A DNA stretch of 64,000 nucleotides from Gammaproteobacteria bacterium (ex Lamellibrachia satsuma) (GCA_019623805.1 CP053680.1:1302001-1366000), one strand, 5' to 3'; positions 17,634-27,411 are shown, counted from the stretch's first letter. Program-made: numbers and translations. The notes: generated from the letters alone by a model not told the origin.

Positions 17634-19103
17634 GTGCGATTCCTGTTACCACTTCTACTCCTGATTCTACCTGGAATCGGCCTTGCGTCAGGACGTGGTG
17701 AAAACCACCTGATTCTTACCGACCACTGGGTGGGTTTCACGGCAATCGCCATCTTCGTGGTGGCCTATCTGCTGGTAATGGCGGAAGAGTTCACCCACCT
17801 GCGCAAATCCAAACCGGTGATTCTGGCTGCAGGCCTGATCTGGGCCATCATTGCCTGGTACTACCAACAACACGGCCTGCCCAACGCCGCAGAAGAGGCG
17901 GTACGCCACCACCTGCTCGAATACGCCGAATTGATGTTGTTCCTGCTGGTGGCGATGACCTATATCAACGCCATGGATGAACGCAACGTTTTCGAAAAGC
18001 TGCGCTCCTGGCTGGTGGCCAAGGGTTTCGGCTTCCGGCAGCTCTTCTGGATTACCGGCGGACTCGCCTTCTTCATCTCCCCAATCGCCGACAACCTGAC
18101 CACTGCCTTGCTGATGTGCGCTGTGGTACTGGCAGTTGGGGGTAGCAACAACAAGTTCGTACTGCTCGCCTGCATCAACATTGTGGTTGCAGCCAACGCA
18201 GGCGGCGCCTTCAGTCCCTTCGGCGACATCACCACCCTGATGGTATGGCAGAAAAACATCACCACTGCTCAGGGCACCGTCGACTTTTTCGAGTTCTTCA
18301 ATCTCTTTGTCCCCTCAGTGGTCAACTGGCTGGTACCAGCAGTTATCATGACCTTCGCCGTACCCAATGAAAAACCTGAAGGCGGCGGCGAAGATGTCGA
18401 AATGAAGCGCGGCGCCAAACGCATCATCGTTCTGTTCCTGGCCACCATCGTCACCGCGGTAAGTTTCCACAACTTCATCCACTTGCCCCCCGTGGTCGGC
18501 ATGCTGACCGGCCTGGCCTACCTTCAGTTTTTTGGCTTTTACCTGAAAAAGACTTACCACAAAGAGCTGATCACCACCAATGGTGACGCCTCCACCGAAC
18601 TGGAGCACGACGGGCAGCTGGGTGACCCCATCGCCTTCGACGTCTTCAACAAAATTGCCCGGGCGGAGTGGGATACCCTGCTCTTTTTCTATGGCGTGGT
18701 GCTCTGTGTCGGCGGCCTGGGGTTCATCGGCTACCTGGCACTGGCCTCAGATGTCATGTACACCCAGTGGGGCGTCACCATGGGCCTCAGCCCTGCGATG
18801 AATGCCACCCCTGCCAATGTGGCGGTGGGTGTGCTCTCCGCCATCGTTGATAATATTCCTGTGATGTTCGCGGTACTCACCATGATGCCAGACATGTCCG
18901 AGGGTCAATGGCTGCTGGCAACCCTGGCCGCCGGTGTCGGCGGCAGCATGCTCTCCATCGGCTCCGCCGCCGGCGTAGCGCTGATGGGTCAGGCCCGGGG
19001 CAAATACACCTTCTTTGGCCACATGAAGTGGATGCCGGTGATAGCCTTGGGCTACGTGGCCAGCATATTCACCCACATCTGGATCAACTCGCACCTCTTC
19101 TGA
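17634..19103 (+). CDS. nhaD: NhaD-type Na+/H+ antiporter
   Basis: Membrane antiporter of the ion-transporter superfamily that exports Na+ (or Li+) for H+, 489 residues. GTG at 17634 is chosen because AGGAG lies 8 bases upstream and an N-terminal hydrophobic leader follows (RFLLPLLLLILPGIGLASG); an in-frame ATG at 17589 is also open. Family blocks include FFISPIADNLTTALLMCAVV, AANAGGAFSPFGDITTLMVW and AIVDNIPVMFAVLTM. It is divergent from the SulP gene with a 340-bp intergenic region and ends at a strong hairpin. It could supply the Na+ gradient for a Na+-coupled anion carrier. Confidence 0.93.
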   Translation: MRFLLPLLLLILPGIGLASGRGENHLILTDHWVGFTAIAIFVVAYLLVMAEEFTHLRKSKPVILAAGLIWAIIAWYYQQHGLPNAAEEAVRHHLLEYAELMLFLLVAMTYINAMDERNVFEKLRSWLVAKGFGFRQLFWITGGLAFFISPIADNLTTALLMCAVVLAVGGSNNKFVLLACINIVVAANAGGAFSPFGDITTLMVWQKNITTAQGTVDFFEFFNLFVPSVVNWLVPAVIMTFAVPNEKPEGGGEDVEMKRGAKRIIVLFLATIVTAVSFHNFIHLPPVVGMLTGLAYLQFFGFYLKKTYHKELITTNGDASTELEHDGQLGDPIAFDVFNKIARAEWDTLLFFYGVVLCVGGLGFIGYLALASDVMYTQWGVTMGLSPAMNATPANVAVGVLSAIVDNIPVMFAVLTMMPDMSEGQWLLATLAAGVGGSMLSIGSAAGVALMGQARGKYTFFGHMKWMPVIALGYVASIFTHIWINSHLF

Positions 19104-19112
19104 TTCAACTCT

Positions 19113-19140
19113 AAAGGCCCACCAACGGGTGGGCCTTTTA
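19113..19140 (+). terminator. terminator after nhaD
   Basis: AAAGGCCCACC, AACG loop, GGTGGGCCTTT followed by TTA; an 11-bp perfect stem 10 bases after the nhaD stop. Confidence 0.85.
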
Positions 19141-19290
19141 CCTATCCCTTCCGCCCCGGTGGAATTACCCTTTCTCCGTGGTATAGTTGGCCCCACTCAG
19201 AATTCATGGCTTGCCGGAATCCGAACAGCACCGCACCCTTAGTGGGTCGGTTTCCGGCCAGGTCAAAACGATTGCATAGGGGAGTAATTC

Positions 19291-20157
19291 ATGTCTAAGA
19301 AACACCCAATCGTAGCCGTTACCGGTTCTTCCGGCGCCGGCACCACTACCGTCAAACGTGCCTTGGAGCACATCTTCTTCCGCGACGGCTTCACCCCCGC
19401 CATAGTCGAGGGCGACAGCTTCCACCGCTATGACCGCGTCGAGATGCGCAAGAAGATGGCTGGCGGCATGTCCCATTTCGGCCCCGAAGCAAACCGTTTC
19501 GATAAGATCGCAGAGCTGTTCAAGACATACGGCGAGACTGGTGCCGGGCAGAAACGCTACTACCTGCACTCAGAAGACGAGGCTTCCGAACACAACGCTC
19601 GTCTCGGCGTTGACAAAAAACCAGGTGAATTCACCCCTTGGGAGACGATCCAGGAAGGTACTGACCTGCTGTTTTACGAAGGCCTGCATGGTCTGGCAGT
19701 GGACAGCAATGACGACGTCGCCCAGCACGTTGACCTGGGCGTGGGCGTAGTCCCTATCGTCAATCTGGAGTGGATTCAGAAGATCTTCCGGGATAACGCC
19801 GAGCGTGGTTACAGCGAGGAGGCCATCGTCGACACCATCATGCGACGCATGCCCGACTACATCAACCACATCACCCCACAGTTCTCACGTACGGACATCA
19901 ACTTCCAGCGCGTACCCACGGTTGACACCTCCAACCCTTTCATCGCACGTGATATCCCAACACCCGACGAGAGTTTCGTGGTTATCCGTTTTAAGGATGT
20001 TGGCAAGTTTGGCACCGACTTCCCTTACCTGCTCAACATGATCGACAGCTCTTTCATGTCACGCCGTAACTCGATCGTTGTGCCCGGCGGCAAGATGGGA
20101 TTTGCCATGGAGATCATCCTGCAACCAATCATCGAACAGCTGATGGATGCGCGTTAG
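19291..20157 (+). CDS. prk: phosphoribulokinase
   Basis: Calvin-Benson enzyme that phosphorylates ribulose 5-phosphate with ATP to make the RuBisCO substrate. 288 residues, the size of the proteobacterial class I enzyme. P-loop region is VAVTGSSGAGTTTVKRALEH; VEGDSFHRYDR carries the catalytic Asp, followed by FGPEANRFDKIAELFKTYGE and the acidic FYEGLHGL segment. GGGGAG lies 8 bases upstream of the ATG. Monocistronic between two terminators, 5.6 kb before cbbM on the same strand. Confidence 0.96.
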   Translation: MSKKHPIVAVTGSSGAGTTTVKRALEHIFFRDGFTPAIVEGDSFHRYDRVEMRKKMAGGMSHFGPEANRFDKIAELFKTYGETGAGQKRYYLHSEDEASEHNARLGVDKKPGEFTPWETIQEGTDLLFYEGLHGLAVDSNDDVAQHVDLGVGVVPIVNLEWIQKIFRDNAERGYSEEAIVDTIMRRMPDYINHITPQFSRTDINFQRVPTVDTSNPFIARDIPTPDESFVVIRFKDVGKFGTDFPYLLNMIDSSFMSRRNSIVVPGGKMGFAMEIILQPIIEQLMDAR

Positions 20158-20174
20158 GTCCAGCGCCTGCCTCC

Positions 20175-20218
20175 GAAAAAAAACCGCTGCGGTCTAAGGT
20201 CGCCGCGGTTTTTTTTGG
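20175..20218. terminator. terminator after prk
   Basis: AAAAAAAACCGC and GCGGTTTTTTTT form the outer stem, with inner GCGG/CCGC pairing. Runs of A and T on both sides make it bidirectional, also serving gloB, which ends at 20231. Confidence 0.85.
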
Positions 20219-20230
20219 CCGTCAATGGCC

Positions 20231-21010
20231 CTAATCGTATTCCCGGTCTTTCCAGTTTCGCAGCGCGGTAAAGACCGCTTCATCACCGAAAAGTTTTTTT
20301 CCGGTGTAACCTTCAGCGGCGGTTATCACATCCCTCACACCTGTTCGCAAGAAGGGGTTGGTGGCCAGTTCGGTGGCCAGCGGTGCGGGGAGAGTCGGCC
20401 TGCCGGACTCCCGGCTGGCCCGGTCTGCCAGCAAGCGCAATTTGATTGCCTCGCTCTCCGGTTCCACCCAGGCGGCAAAACCCAGGTTATCCAGCGTGTA
20501 CTCATGGGCGCAGTAGACCCGGGTCTCCGCAGGCAAACCGGCAAAACGCACCAGTGATGCGGCCAGTGCCTCATGCGTACCATCAAAGACTCTCCCGCAT
20601 CCGGCCGCGAAGAGCGTATCGCCGCAAAACAGGGCGTTTTCACCGAGATAGGAGACGTGACCGGCGGTATGACCAGGGGTATCAAGCACCCTGAACCTCG
20701 TCGTCATTCCGGGTAGTTCGATCAGATCACCCTCGGTTACCCGCCGGTTCACGCCGGGTATCGGCTCCTTTGCAGGACCGAATATCACGATGCCCGGAAA
20801 CCGCTGCAGCAGGCCGGGAATCCCACCGACATGGTCGTAGTGGTGGTGAGTCACCAGAATTGCACCCAGCTCCAGGGATGCCTGCTCCAGGTATGCCACT
20901 ACCGGCCCCGTTTCTCCGGGGTCCACCACAACTGCAAAAGAGACATCCGGCTCGGATATCAGCCAGATATAGTTGTCATCGAAACTGGGGATCGGGGTAA
21001 CATCGAACAT
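20231..21010 (-). CDS. gloB: hydroxyacylglutathione hydrolase (glyoxalase II)
   Basis: Zinc hydrolase that converts S-D-lactoylglutathione to D-lactate and glutathione. 259 residues from MFDVTPIPSFDDNYIWLI, the family start, at 21010; longer in-frame extensions run into dxs and are ignored. Metal ligands are in LVTHHHYDHVGG, the later DTPGHTAGHVSY and ALFCGDTLFAAGCGR, and YCAHEYT. The start lies 14 bases beyond the dxs stop, so the pair is probably one transcript. Confidence 0.95.
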   Translation of the reverse strand: MFDVTPIPSFDDNYIWLISEPDVSFAVVVDPGETGPVVAYLEQASLELGAILVTHHHYDHVGGIPGLLQRFPGIVIFGPAKEPIPGVNRRVTEGDLIELPGMTTRFRVLDTPGHTAGHVSYLGENALFCGDTLFAAGCGRVFDGTHEALAASLVRFAGLPAETRVYCAHEYTLDNLGFAAWVEPESEAIKLRLLADRASRESGRPTLPAPLATELATNPFLRTGVRDVITAAEGYTGKKLFGDEAVFTALRNWKDREYD

Positions 21011-21024
21011 AAGAACAGGTCGTA

Positions 21025-22950
21025 TCAGGCAGACGATTTCACTGCTTTCAGCGGATTCGCCTGCAACGCCTGATTCACAGACGCCAGAATACCCGCCACA
21101 TCCAGACCACATTCGCTGAGTTGTTCCTGGTGGCTCGCATGATGGATAAATCGATCCGGCAGACCAAGATTCATCACCCGCACCTGATGTCCAACCTTGG
21201 CCAGATACTCGTTGATCGCCGAACCTGCGCCACCCTGAACCAGGTTCTCTTCCAGGGTCACCAGAATCTCATGCCGTGATGCCAAATCGAGAATCAGCGC
21301 CTCATCCAGCGGCTTTACGAAGCGCATATTAGCAACCGTGGCATCCAGGGACTCCGCCACCTTCAGCGCCGGCGCCAGCAGGGAACCAAAGGCCAGCAGG
21401 GCGACCCGCTGCCCAACCCGCCGAATCTCACCTTTGCCCAGCGGCATAGGTTGAATGGGGCGAGTGACTGCCACGCCCGGGCCGCTTCCCCGGGGATAAC
21501 GAACCATCGCCGGCCCCACGTATTCGTAGGCGGCCTGCAGCATCCTGCTGCACTCATCTTCATCTGCCGGGGTCATAACCACCATATTCGGCACTACCCG
21601 GACGAAGCTCAGATCAAGGCTGCCGGCATGGGTCGCGCCATCCGCACCCACCTGGCCGGCACGATCCACCGCAAACGTGACATCGAGATTCTGCAGGGCA
21701 ATGTCGTGTAGCAACTGATCGTAGGCCCGCTGTAAAAAGGAGGAGTAGATGGCAACCACCGGCTTCACTCCCTCACAGGCGAGACCGGCAGCAAAGGTCA
21801 GGGCATGCTGTTCCGCGATGCCGACATCGAAATAGCGCCTGGGAAACTGTCGGGAGAAATCAACCAAACCGGAGCCTTCACACATGGCAGGCGTGATGGC
21901 CACCAGTTTTTCATCTTCTGCCGCCGCATGACAAAGCCAGTCGCCAAAGACCTGGGTATAGGTTGGCCCACCACTCTTTTTTTGCATCACACCGGTGGCG
22001 GGGTTGAACGGCGTTACTCCATGATAGAAGCAGGGGTCCTGCTCAGCGGGTTTAAAGCCGCGTCCCTTCTGAGTTACCACATGCAGCAATCGCGGCCCGG
22101 ACATCTTGCGCATATTGCGCAGGGTCTTGGCCAGGGTTTCCAAATCATGGCCATCGATTGGACCAATGTAGTTGAAGCCCATCTCTTCAAAGAGCGTGCC
22201 GGGCATCACCATGCCCTTCATATGCTCTTCCCATTTCCCCATCAATTCACCCAACTGCGGTGGCAAATGGCTGAGCGCGGACTTTCCGCCCTCGCGCACC
22301 CGAGTATAAAAATTCCCGGAGAGCAAGCGTGCCAGATGGTTACTGAAGGCACCAACCGGTTTGGAGATAGACATATCATTGTCGTTGAGCACCACCAGCA
22401 GATCCTGATCCAGGGCACCTGCATGGTTCAGTGCCTCAAAGGCCATCCCGGCCTGCATCGCGCTGTCCCCGATCACTGCGACGATTTTGCGGGACTCACA
22501 CCTCTGCTTCGCCGCAACCGCCATCCCAAGGGCGGCGCCGATAGAGGTACTTGAATGCCCCGTACCGAAGACGTCATATTCGCTCTCGGTGCGTTTGGGA
22601 AAACCGGATAGACCGCTTTTCTGGCGCAGAGTATGCATGCGCTCACGGCGTCCGGTAAGAATCTTGTGGGGATAGGCCTGATGCCCGACATCCCAGATCA
22701 ACCGGTCTGCCGGGGTATCAAACACATAGTGCAGTGCGATGGTCAGTTCCACCACGCCCAGCCCAGCAGCCAGATGACCACCCGTCTGAGAGACTGTTTC
22801 AATAAGAAACCGGCGTAATTCGGTTGCCAGTTGCGGCAATTGGGAGGGCTCTAAACGTCTCAGGTCCGCAGGCAGATCGACCTGTTCCAGCAAACCGTAG
22901 CCGCCGGAAGGCACAGCGTCGCCAGTTTGCGGGTTTTCAGTTTCAGACAT
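21025..22950 (-). CDS. dxs: 1-deoxy-D-xylulose-5-phosphate synthase
   Basis: First enzyme of the MEP isoprenoid pathway; condenses pyruvate and glyceraldehyde 3-phosphate with thiamine diphosphate. 641 residues. The TPP site is [20 protein letters not shown] plus [15 protein letters not shown]; the N-terminal signature is [20 protein letters not shown]; the transketolase-pyrimidine domain has [18 protein letters not shown] with the catalytic Glu. Followed by gloB in the same direction. Confidence 0.96.
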   Translation of the reverse strand: MSETENPQTGDAVPSGGYGLLEQVDLPADLRRLEPSQLPQLATELRRFLIETVSQTGGHLAAGLGVVELTIALHYVFDTPADRLIWDVGHQAYPHKILTGRRERMHTLRQKSGLSGFPKRTESEYDVFGTGHSSTSIGAALGMAVAAKQRCESRKIVAVIGDSAMQAGMAFEALNHAGALDQDLLVVLNDNDMSISKPVGAFSNHLARLLSGNFYTRVREGGKSALSHLPPQLGELMGKWEEHMKGMVMPGTLFEEMGFNYIGPIDGHDLETLAKTLRNMRKMSGPRLLHVVTQKGRGFKPAEQDPCFYHGVTPFNPATGVMQKKSGGPTYTQVFGDWLCHAAAEDEKLVAITPAMCEGSGLVDFSRQFPRRYFDVGIAEQHALTFAAGLACEGVKPVVAIYSSFLQRAYDQLLHDIALQNLDVTFAVDRAGQVGADGATHAGSLDLSFVRVVPNMVVMTPADEDECSRMLQAAYEYVGPAMVRYPRGSGPGVAVTRPIQPMPLGKGEIRRVGQRVALLAFGSLLAPALKVAESLDATVANMRFVKPLDEALILDLASRHEILVTLEENLVQGGAGSAINEYLAKVGHQVRVMNLGLPDRFIHHASHQEQLSECGLDVAGILASVNQALQANPLKAVKSSA

Positions 22951-23074
22951 TTAGCGCCAATTCCAAAAGGTAGCTGTTCAGATCAAATCTAACCGAATCG
23001 ATCAACTGCCAACTCTATAATTTGGGGTGATAGTGTAACGGGTTAGTTTAACGCATCAGAACCGAAGACGCATT

Positions 23075-23983
23075 TCACACCGCCTCACGACGTATGTTTT
23101 TTGCCTCAGCCAGGACAAAATCCCGGAAGGCAACGGCAGACGGCGACAACCGTTTGCCTTTCCGATAGACCATATACCACTTGCGCCGAATCGGAAATTG
23201 CTCGACATCAAGGATCACCAAACGCCCCGTTTCAACTTCCAGTTCGATAGTGTGCTCTGAAGCCACACTGAGTCCCATGCCTGCCCGCACCGCCTGTTTG
23301 ATCGCCTCGTTGCGGGTCATCTGCATGCCACTCTTGAGTTCGAGACCATGCTCCTTGAAGAATCGCTCCATCGCGAGACGGGTGCCGGAACCGCTCTCTC
23401 GCATAACGAAGGTCTCATCCTGAAGACGGGAGAGGGGAATCCCCGGCGTCCCATCCAGAGGATGGCCTGGTGGCGCTATCACCACCAGAGGGTTTTCCAT
23501 GAACGCTTCCGATTCGAGCTCCAACCTCTCAGGAGGATGTCCCATCAACACAATGTCGGTCTCATTGGCCTCCAGCAACGCCATCAACTGCTTTCGATTG
23601 GTCACGTCCAGACGCAGATCTATGCCCGGATAGCGCTGATGAAAGGCCGCCAGAAGCCTCGGTGCAAAGTAGTTGACGGTGCTGGCGACTGCAATGTCGA
23701 GTTGCCCGGTATCAGCGCCTTTCAGCGCCGCCAGCACCTCCTCCATCTCTTCGAACATTCCAAAGATGGCGCGGGTGTATTGATAGACTTCCCGCCCAGC
23801 CTCGGTAAGCTGATTTTTTTTCCCTGTCTGCTCAAACAACGGCAGTCCGACCGTCTCCTCCAACTGTTTCACCTGCATCGAGACCGCAGGCTGGCTGAGA
23901 TGCAATTCACCCGCCGCACGCGTGTAACTCAATCGTCTGGCAACCACTTCGAAGACAGACAGCTGTCTAAGCGTCACATGCAT
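23075..23983 (-). CDS. cbbR: LysR-type regulator CbbR
   Basis: LysR-family activator of Calvin-cycle genes, 302 residues. N-terminal winged HTH (about 1-65; RQLSVFEVVARRLSYTRAAG then ELHLSQPAVSMQVKQLEE), then the LysR substrate-binding fold with STVNYFAPRLLAAFHQRYPG and NRKQLMALLEANETDIVLMG, blocks typical of CbbR. It is transcribed away from the diguanylate cyclase and cbbM to its right. Its most likely target is the palindromic site at 25561-25617 upstream of cbbM. Effectors known for CbbR (for example NADPH or RuBP) are not visible from sequence. Confidence 0.9.
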   Translation of the reverse strand: MHVTLRQLSVFEVVARRLSYTRAAGELHLSQPAVSMQVKQLEETVGLPLFEQTGKKNQLTEAGREVYQYTRAIFGMFEEMEEVLAALKGADTGQLDIAVASTVNYFAPRLLAAFHQRYPGIDLRLDVTNRKQLMALLEANETDIVLMGHPPERLELESEAFMENPLVVIAPPGHPLDGTPGIPLSRLQDETFVMRESGSGTRLAMERFFKEHGLELKSGMQMTRNEAIKQAVRAGMGLSVASEHTIELEVETGRLVILDVEQFPIRRKWYMVYRKGKRLSPSAVAFRDFVLAEAKNIRREAV

Positions 23984-24157
23984 AATTGTGTCTCATCTAT
24001 TTATAAGTCGCCTGCCGCAACCACAAAGTAAACCCATCCCATTCTTCATAGTTTACGGGGTGTTAAGTCACGATATGGCACAAGTCACAGCAATTTATCA
24101 CCTATACTTCAATTTAGTAACCGAGGCCGCATCTAACACCATGAACCGACGATCACC

Positions 24158-25507
24158 ATGAGCCATGCCGGAAAACTGCGTATCACCATTGGTCTGTCGG
24201 GCAGCGACTGCCGGCTGATAAAATTACACCAACACAATCTTCGTGCATCTCTCGACCACTGTCGCACTGACTTTTACAAATGGTTCAGGGAGCAGCTCGG
24301 CTGGACAGAGAAAAATGGTGATCCTTTGCTGGACGGCGTCTGCGAATCCTATATCGGCGGCAGCTACGATGAAACTTTCTGCTCGATACAATACAACCAG
24401 GCGATCCACTGGCATAAAAAAGGCATGAGCTCTGAGCACGCGCTGGCCGCACAGAGCACCTTGAGACATCTGTTTATCGATATCGCCCAAAAACAGGGCC
24501 AGACAGACCTGGCAAAAGCCCTCTGCCGCGTCATCGACCTCACCCAATCCGTGCAATCGATGGTCTTTCATCTGGCTCATACTCTCGATAGGTTACGCCG
24601 GGTCGCTGAGTTTGACCTGGCCAGACTACAGCAGCCTTGCTCTACAGACCATGGCGACATCTCGCCAAGCGGCCTGAAAAAGGCCTACATCGATCACTAC
24701 CAATGGAAACTGCGTGCCTACGCACTGGCACTGGGCGAACCACTGGACGATGAGAAACTGCCCATGACCTCTGACACCTGTGCCCTGGGCAAGTGGTTAA
24801 AAAAAGGTGGCATCAATCAGATCCCGAAAGGTGAGCAGGACGCATTTCTGGCTGCTCACGAGCGCCTGCATCGACTGGGGGTTCGCATCCTGAGCGAAGC
24901 GAAAGCCAGGCGCCCCTTCAACATCGCTGACTATCTGATAGACATGGAGGCCGCCTCGGAGGATATTATCAGTGTTCTCAGTCACCGCATCGACTGCCAG
25001 TTGCGGCAGCTGGCCGCCGAAGACAGCCTCACCCATCTAGGCAACCGCCGCCTCTTCGAACGGGATCTGGAAAAGCGGGTGGCCCATGCCAAACGGTCCA
25101 AGGAGGGACTTGGACTGCTCTTTATCGATATCGACAAATTCAAGAACATCAACGACCGTTACAGCCATGCTGTCGGCGACGAGGTTATCCAGGGTACAGC
25201 CCGCAGAATCGTTGAAGTCCTGCGCACAGCAGACAACATCTACCGCTGGGGTGGGGAGGAGTTTGCGGCTCTGGTTGCCGTCGACAGCAGGAAAGAGCTG
25301 ACAACGGCCGCCGAACGATTACGGGAGAGTTTCACTGAAACCGATCACTTCACAACCCGGGGACTGGTCAACATAACCATCAGCATCGGCGGCGGTTACA
25401 CATCGCCAGCGGAGAAATCCTCACCCAACACCCTTTTCTCCTCGGCTGACCGAAGCTTGCACCAGGCAAAGAGAGCCGGGCGCAACCGGGTCGTAATTGC
25501 CGACTGA
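24158..25507 (+). CDS. diguanylate cyclase with CZB zinc-sensor domain (DgcZ-like)
   Basis: Cytoplasmic GGDEF enzyme making c-di-GMP, 449 residues. Three parts are visible. Residues about 1-160 are helical with many His/Trp/Tyr and might be a globin-like sensor (AIHWHKKGMSSEH), which is uncertain. Residues 175-245 are a CZB domain: His180, Cys208 (TCALGKW), His234, His238, the 3-His/1-Cys zinc set in the same spacing as E. coli DgcZ. The GGDEF domain (about 285-449) has RWGGEEF at the active site and RTAD five residues before GGEEF, an intact inhibitory site. It lies between cbbR and cbbM. Confidence 0.88.
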   Translation: MSHAGKLRITIGLSGSDCRLIKLHQHNLRASLDHCRTDFYKWFREQLGWTEKNGDPLLDGVCESYIGGSYDETFCSIQYNQAIHWHKKGMSSEHALAAQSTLRHLFIDIAQKQGQTDLAKALCRVIDLTQSVQSMVFHLAHTLDRLRRVAEFDLARLQQPCSTDHGDISPSGLKKAYIDHYQWKLRAYALALGEPLDDEKLPMTSDTCALGKWLKKGGINQIPKGEQDAFLAAHERLHRLGVRILSEAKARRPFNIADYLIDMEAASEDIISVLSHRIDCQLRQLAAEDSLTHLGNRRLFERDLEKRVAHAKRSKEGLGLLFIDIDKFKNINDRYSHAVGDEVIQGTARRIVEVLRTADNIYRWGGEEFAALVAVDSRKELTTAAERLRESFTETDHFTTRGLVNITISIGGGYTSPAEKSSPNTLFSSADRSLHQAKRAGRNRVVIAD

Positions 25508-25560
25508 ATCCTGTTCGTTTCCTGTCGTCATAATCAGTCTGAAACTGGTTTTCCGAGCAG

Positions 25561-25628
25561 ATCATAAATTATTACTTATGATTCGGATTAATATTTTTGA
25601 TTTCACTTATGAATGATTCCACTATAAA
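25561..25628 (+). promoter_or_regulatory. candidate CbbR operator and cbbM promoter
   Basis: ATCATAA (25561-25567) and TTATGAT (25576-25582) are a perfect 7-bp inverted repeat with an 8-base spacer, containing LysR-type T-N11-A patterns. ACTTATGA recurs at 25574 and 25605, 31 bp (three helical turns) apart. TATAAA at 25623-25628 is a possible -10. LysR regulators typically bind such a recognition plus activation site. ATG of cbbM is about 95 bp further. Confidence 0.6.
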
Positions 25629-25723
25629 TTGCCTCCCACATTTCGGGGTTGTCCTCATTTAGTGATGGGGCATCCACACCGGAATCCCTGTTTCTTCACG
25701 TTCGAAACATTTAGGAGCGAACA

Positions 25724-27112
25724 ATGGCGTTATTAGATCAAACTGGTCGTTATTCAGACCTGACTCTGAACGAAGATAACCTGATTGCCGATGGCAACCA
25801 CGTCCTAGTTGCTTACACCATGGTACCTGCTGAGGGCTATGGTTACCTGGAAGCTGCTGCTCACTTTGCAGCTGAATCCTCTACCGGCACCAACGTAGAA
25901 GTATCCACCACCGACGACTTCACCAAGGGTGTTGACGCGCTGGTCTACTTCATTGATGAAGCCGAAGGCATCATGAAGATCGCCTACCCGAACGATCTTT
26001 TTGATCGCAACATTACAGACGGCCGCACCATGCTGGTCTCTTTCCTGACCCTGGCTATCGGTAACAACCAGGGCATGGGTGACATCAAGAACGCCCAGAT
26101 GCAGGATTTCTACATGCCCCCCCGCATGCTGCAGCTGTTTGACGGCCCCGCAAAAGACATCACTGACATGTGGCGCATCCTGGGTCGCCCGGTTGAGAAC
26201 GGCGGTTACATCGCTGGCACCATCATCAAGCCCAAGCTTGGTCTGCGTCCCGAGCCTTTCGCTGAAGCGGCTTACCAGTTCTGGCTTGGTGGCGACTTCA
26301 TCAAGAATGATGAGCCCCAGGGCAACCAGGTTTTCTGCCCCGCCAAGAAGGTTTACCCACTGGTATATGATGCGATGAAGCGCGCTCAGGACGAGACTGG
26401 CGAAGCCAAGCTCTTCTCTGCAAACATCACTGCTGATGACCACTACGAAATGTGTGCCCGTGCAGACTTCATCCTCGAAACCTTTGGTCCGGATGCAGAC
26501 AAGGTTGCCTTCCTGGTTGATGGTTATGTTGGTGGTCCCGGTATGGTCACCACCGCCCGTCGTCAGTACGCCAGTCAGTACCTGCACTACCATCGTGCCG
26601 GTCACGGTGCTGTCACCTCTCCATCTTCCAAGCGCGGCTACACCGCCTTCGTTCTTGCCAAGATGTCCCGTCTGCAGGGTGCTTCCGGTATCCACGTAGG
26701 CACCATGGGTTACGGCAAGATGGAAGGTGATGCATCCGACAAGGTTATCGCCTACATGATTGAGCGTGATGAGTGCCAGGGACCTTTCTACAACCAGAAA
26801 TGGTACGGCATGAAGCCCACCACCCCAATCATCTCCGGCGGCATGAACGCACTGCGTCTGCCAGGCTTCTTCGAGAACCTGGGCCACGGCAACGTGATCA
26901 ACACCTCTGGTGGTGGTTCTTACGGCCACATCGACTCTCCTGCTGCGGGCGCGACCTCTCTGCGTCAGGCTTACGACTGCTGGAAAGAGGGTGCAGACCC
27001 AATCGAGTACGCGAAAGAGCACAAAGAGTTCGCGCGTGCCTTCGAGTCCTTCGAGCACGATTCTGACGCTCTCTTCCCAGGATGGCGTGACAAACTGGGC
27101 GTACACAAGTAA
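25724..27112 (+). CDS. cbbM: form II ribulose-1,5-bisphosphate carboxylase CbbM
   Basis: CO2-fixing enzyme of the Calvin cycle, form II (large subunits only), 462 residues as usual. Start [20 protein letters not shown] is classic form II. Catalytic parts: [10 protein letters not shown] (Lys), [14 protein letters not shown] (carbamylated Lys, Asp, Glu), [10 protein letters not shown] (His), loop 6 in [19 protein letters not shown] lies upstream of the ATG. Codon use is strongly biased, as in very highly expressed genes. Form II enzymes tolerate only high CO2/O2 ratios, fitting a low-oxygen or symbiotic setting. Followed by a terminator; cbbQ and cbbO lie 1.8 kb on. Confidence 0.98.
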   Translation: MALLDQTGRYSDLTLNEDNLIADGNHVLVAYTMVPAEGYGYLEAAAHFAAESSTGTNVEVSTTDDFTKGVDALVYFIDEAEGIMKIAYPNDLFDRNITDGRTMLVSFLTLAIGNNQGMGDIKNAQMQDFYMPPRMLQLFDGPAKDITDMWRILGRPVENGGYIAGTIIKPKLGLRPEPFAEAAYQFWLGGDFIKNDEPQGNQVFCPAKKVYPLVYDAMKRAQDETGEAKLFSANITADDHYEMCARADFILETFGPDADKVAFLVDGYVGGPGMVTTARRQYASQYLHYHRAGHGAVTSPSSKRGYTAFVLAKMSRLQGASGIHVGTMGYGKMEGDASDKVIAYMIERDECQGPFYNQKWYGMKPTTPIISGGMNALRLPGFFENLGHGNVINTSGGGSYGHIDSPAAGATSLRQAYDCWKEGADPIEYAKEHKEFARAFESFEHDSDALFPGWRDKLGVHK

Positions 27113-27140
27113 TCGATCGATTACTGTACAAACAGTACGA

Positions 27141-27168
27141 AAAAGCCCCGCTTCAGCGGGGCTTTTTT
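27141..27168 (+). terminator. terminator after cbbM
   Basis: AAAAGCCCCGC, TTCA, GCGGGGCTTTT then more T; an 11-bp perfect stem about 30 bases after the cbbM stop. Confidence 0.92.
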
Positions 27169-27272
27169 TGGTTTCAGGTTTCCAAAGTTTGCGTCGACCC
27201 GGAAACGCGTCAATTCCTATTTAACAATAATTTGGTAGACTCGCCCTGTCACCTCGTAAGTGGGGAAAGTCT

Positions 27273-27368
27273 CGCCATCCCTGGCGCAACTTAGGCGTTC
27301 TTACTCACCCCCAGCCCGGACTTCCTGTCCGGTCGTTCGCCATGCTGCGAAGGTCCACTGGACCTTCG
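27273..27368. repeat. three small hairpins between cbbM and the next gene
   Basis: CGCCA/TGGCG (27273-27286), CCGGAC/GTCCGG (27316-27332) and a near-perfect 21-bp palindrome, arms CGAAGGTCCA/TGGACCTTCG (27348-27368). The last has a 1-base centre, so it works better as a DNA cruciform or protein site than as an RNA loop. The 300-bp gap 27113-27411 contains nothing else beyond the cbbM terminator. Confidence 0.5.
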
Positions 27369-27411
27369 GTCATAGCTCACCCTGTCACCCGACCCCGCCT
27401 CCTGAACTTGT

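Noticed and set aside
21805..22554. 249-codon plus-strand open frame inside dxs
   Set aside because: Antisense shadow of a complete dxs gene.
25805..27106. 433-codon open frame on the minus strand opposite cbbM
   Set aside because: It mirrors a RuBisCO gene with extreme codon bias, which removes stops from the antisense frame. It has no recognisable domain and no ribosome site.
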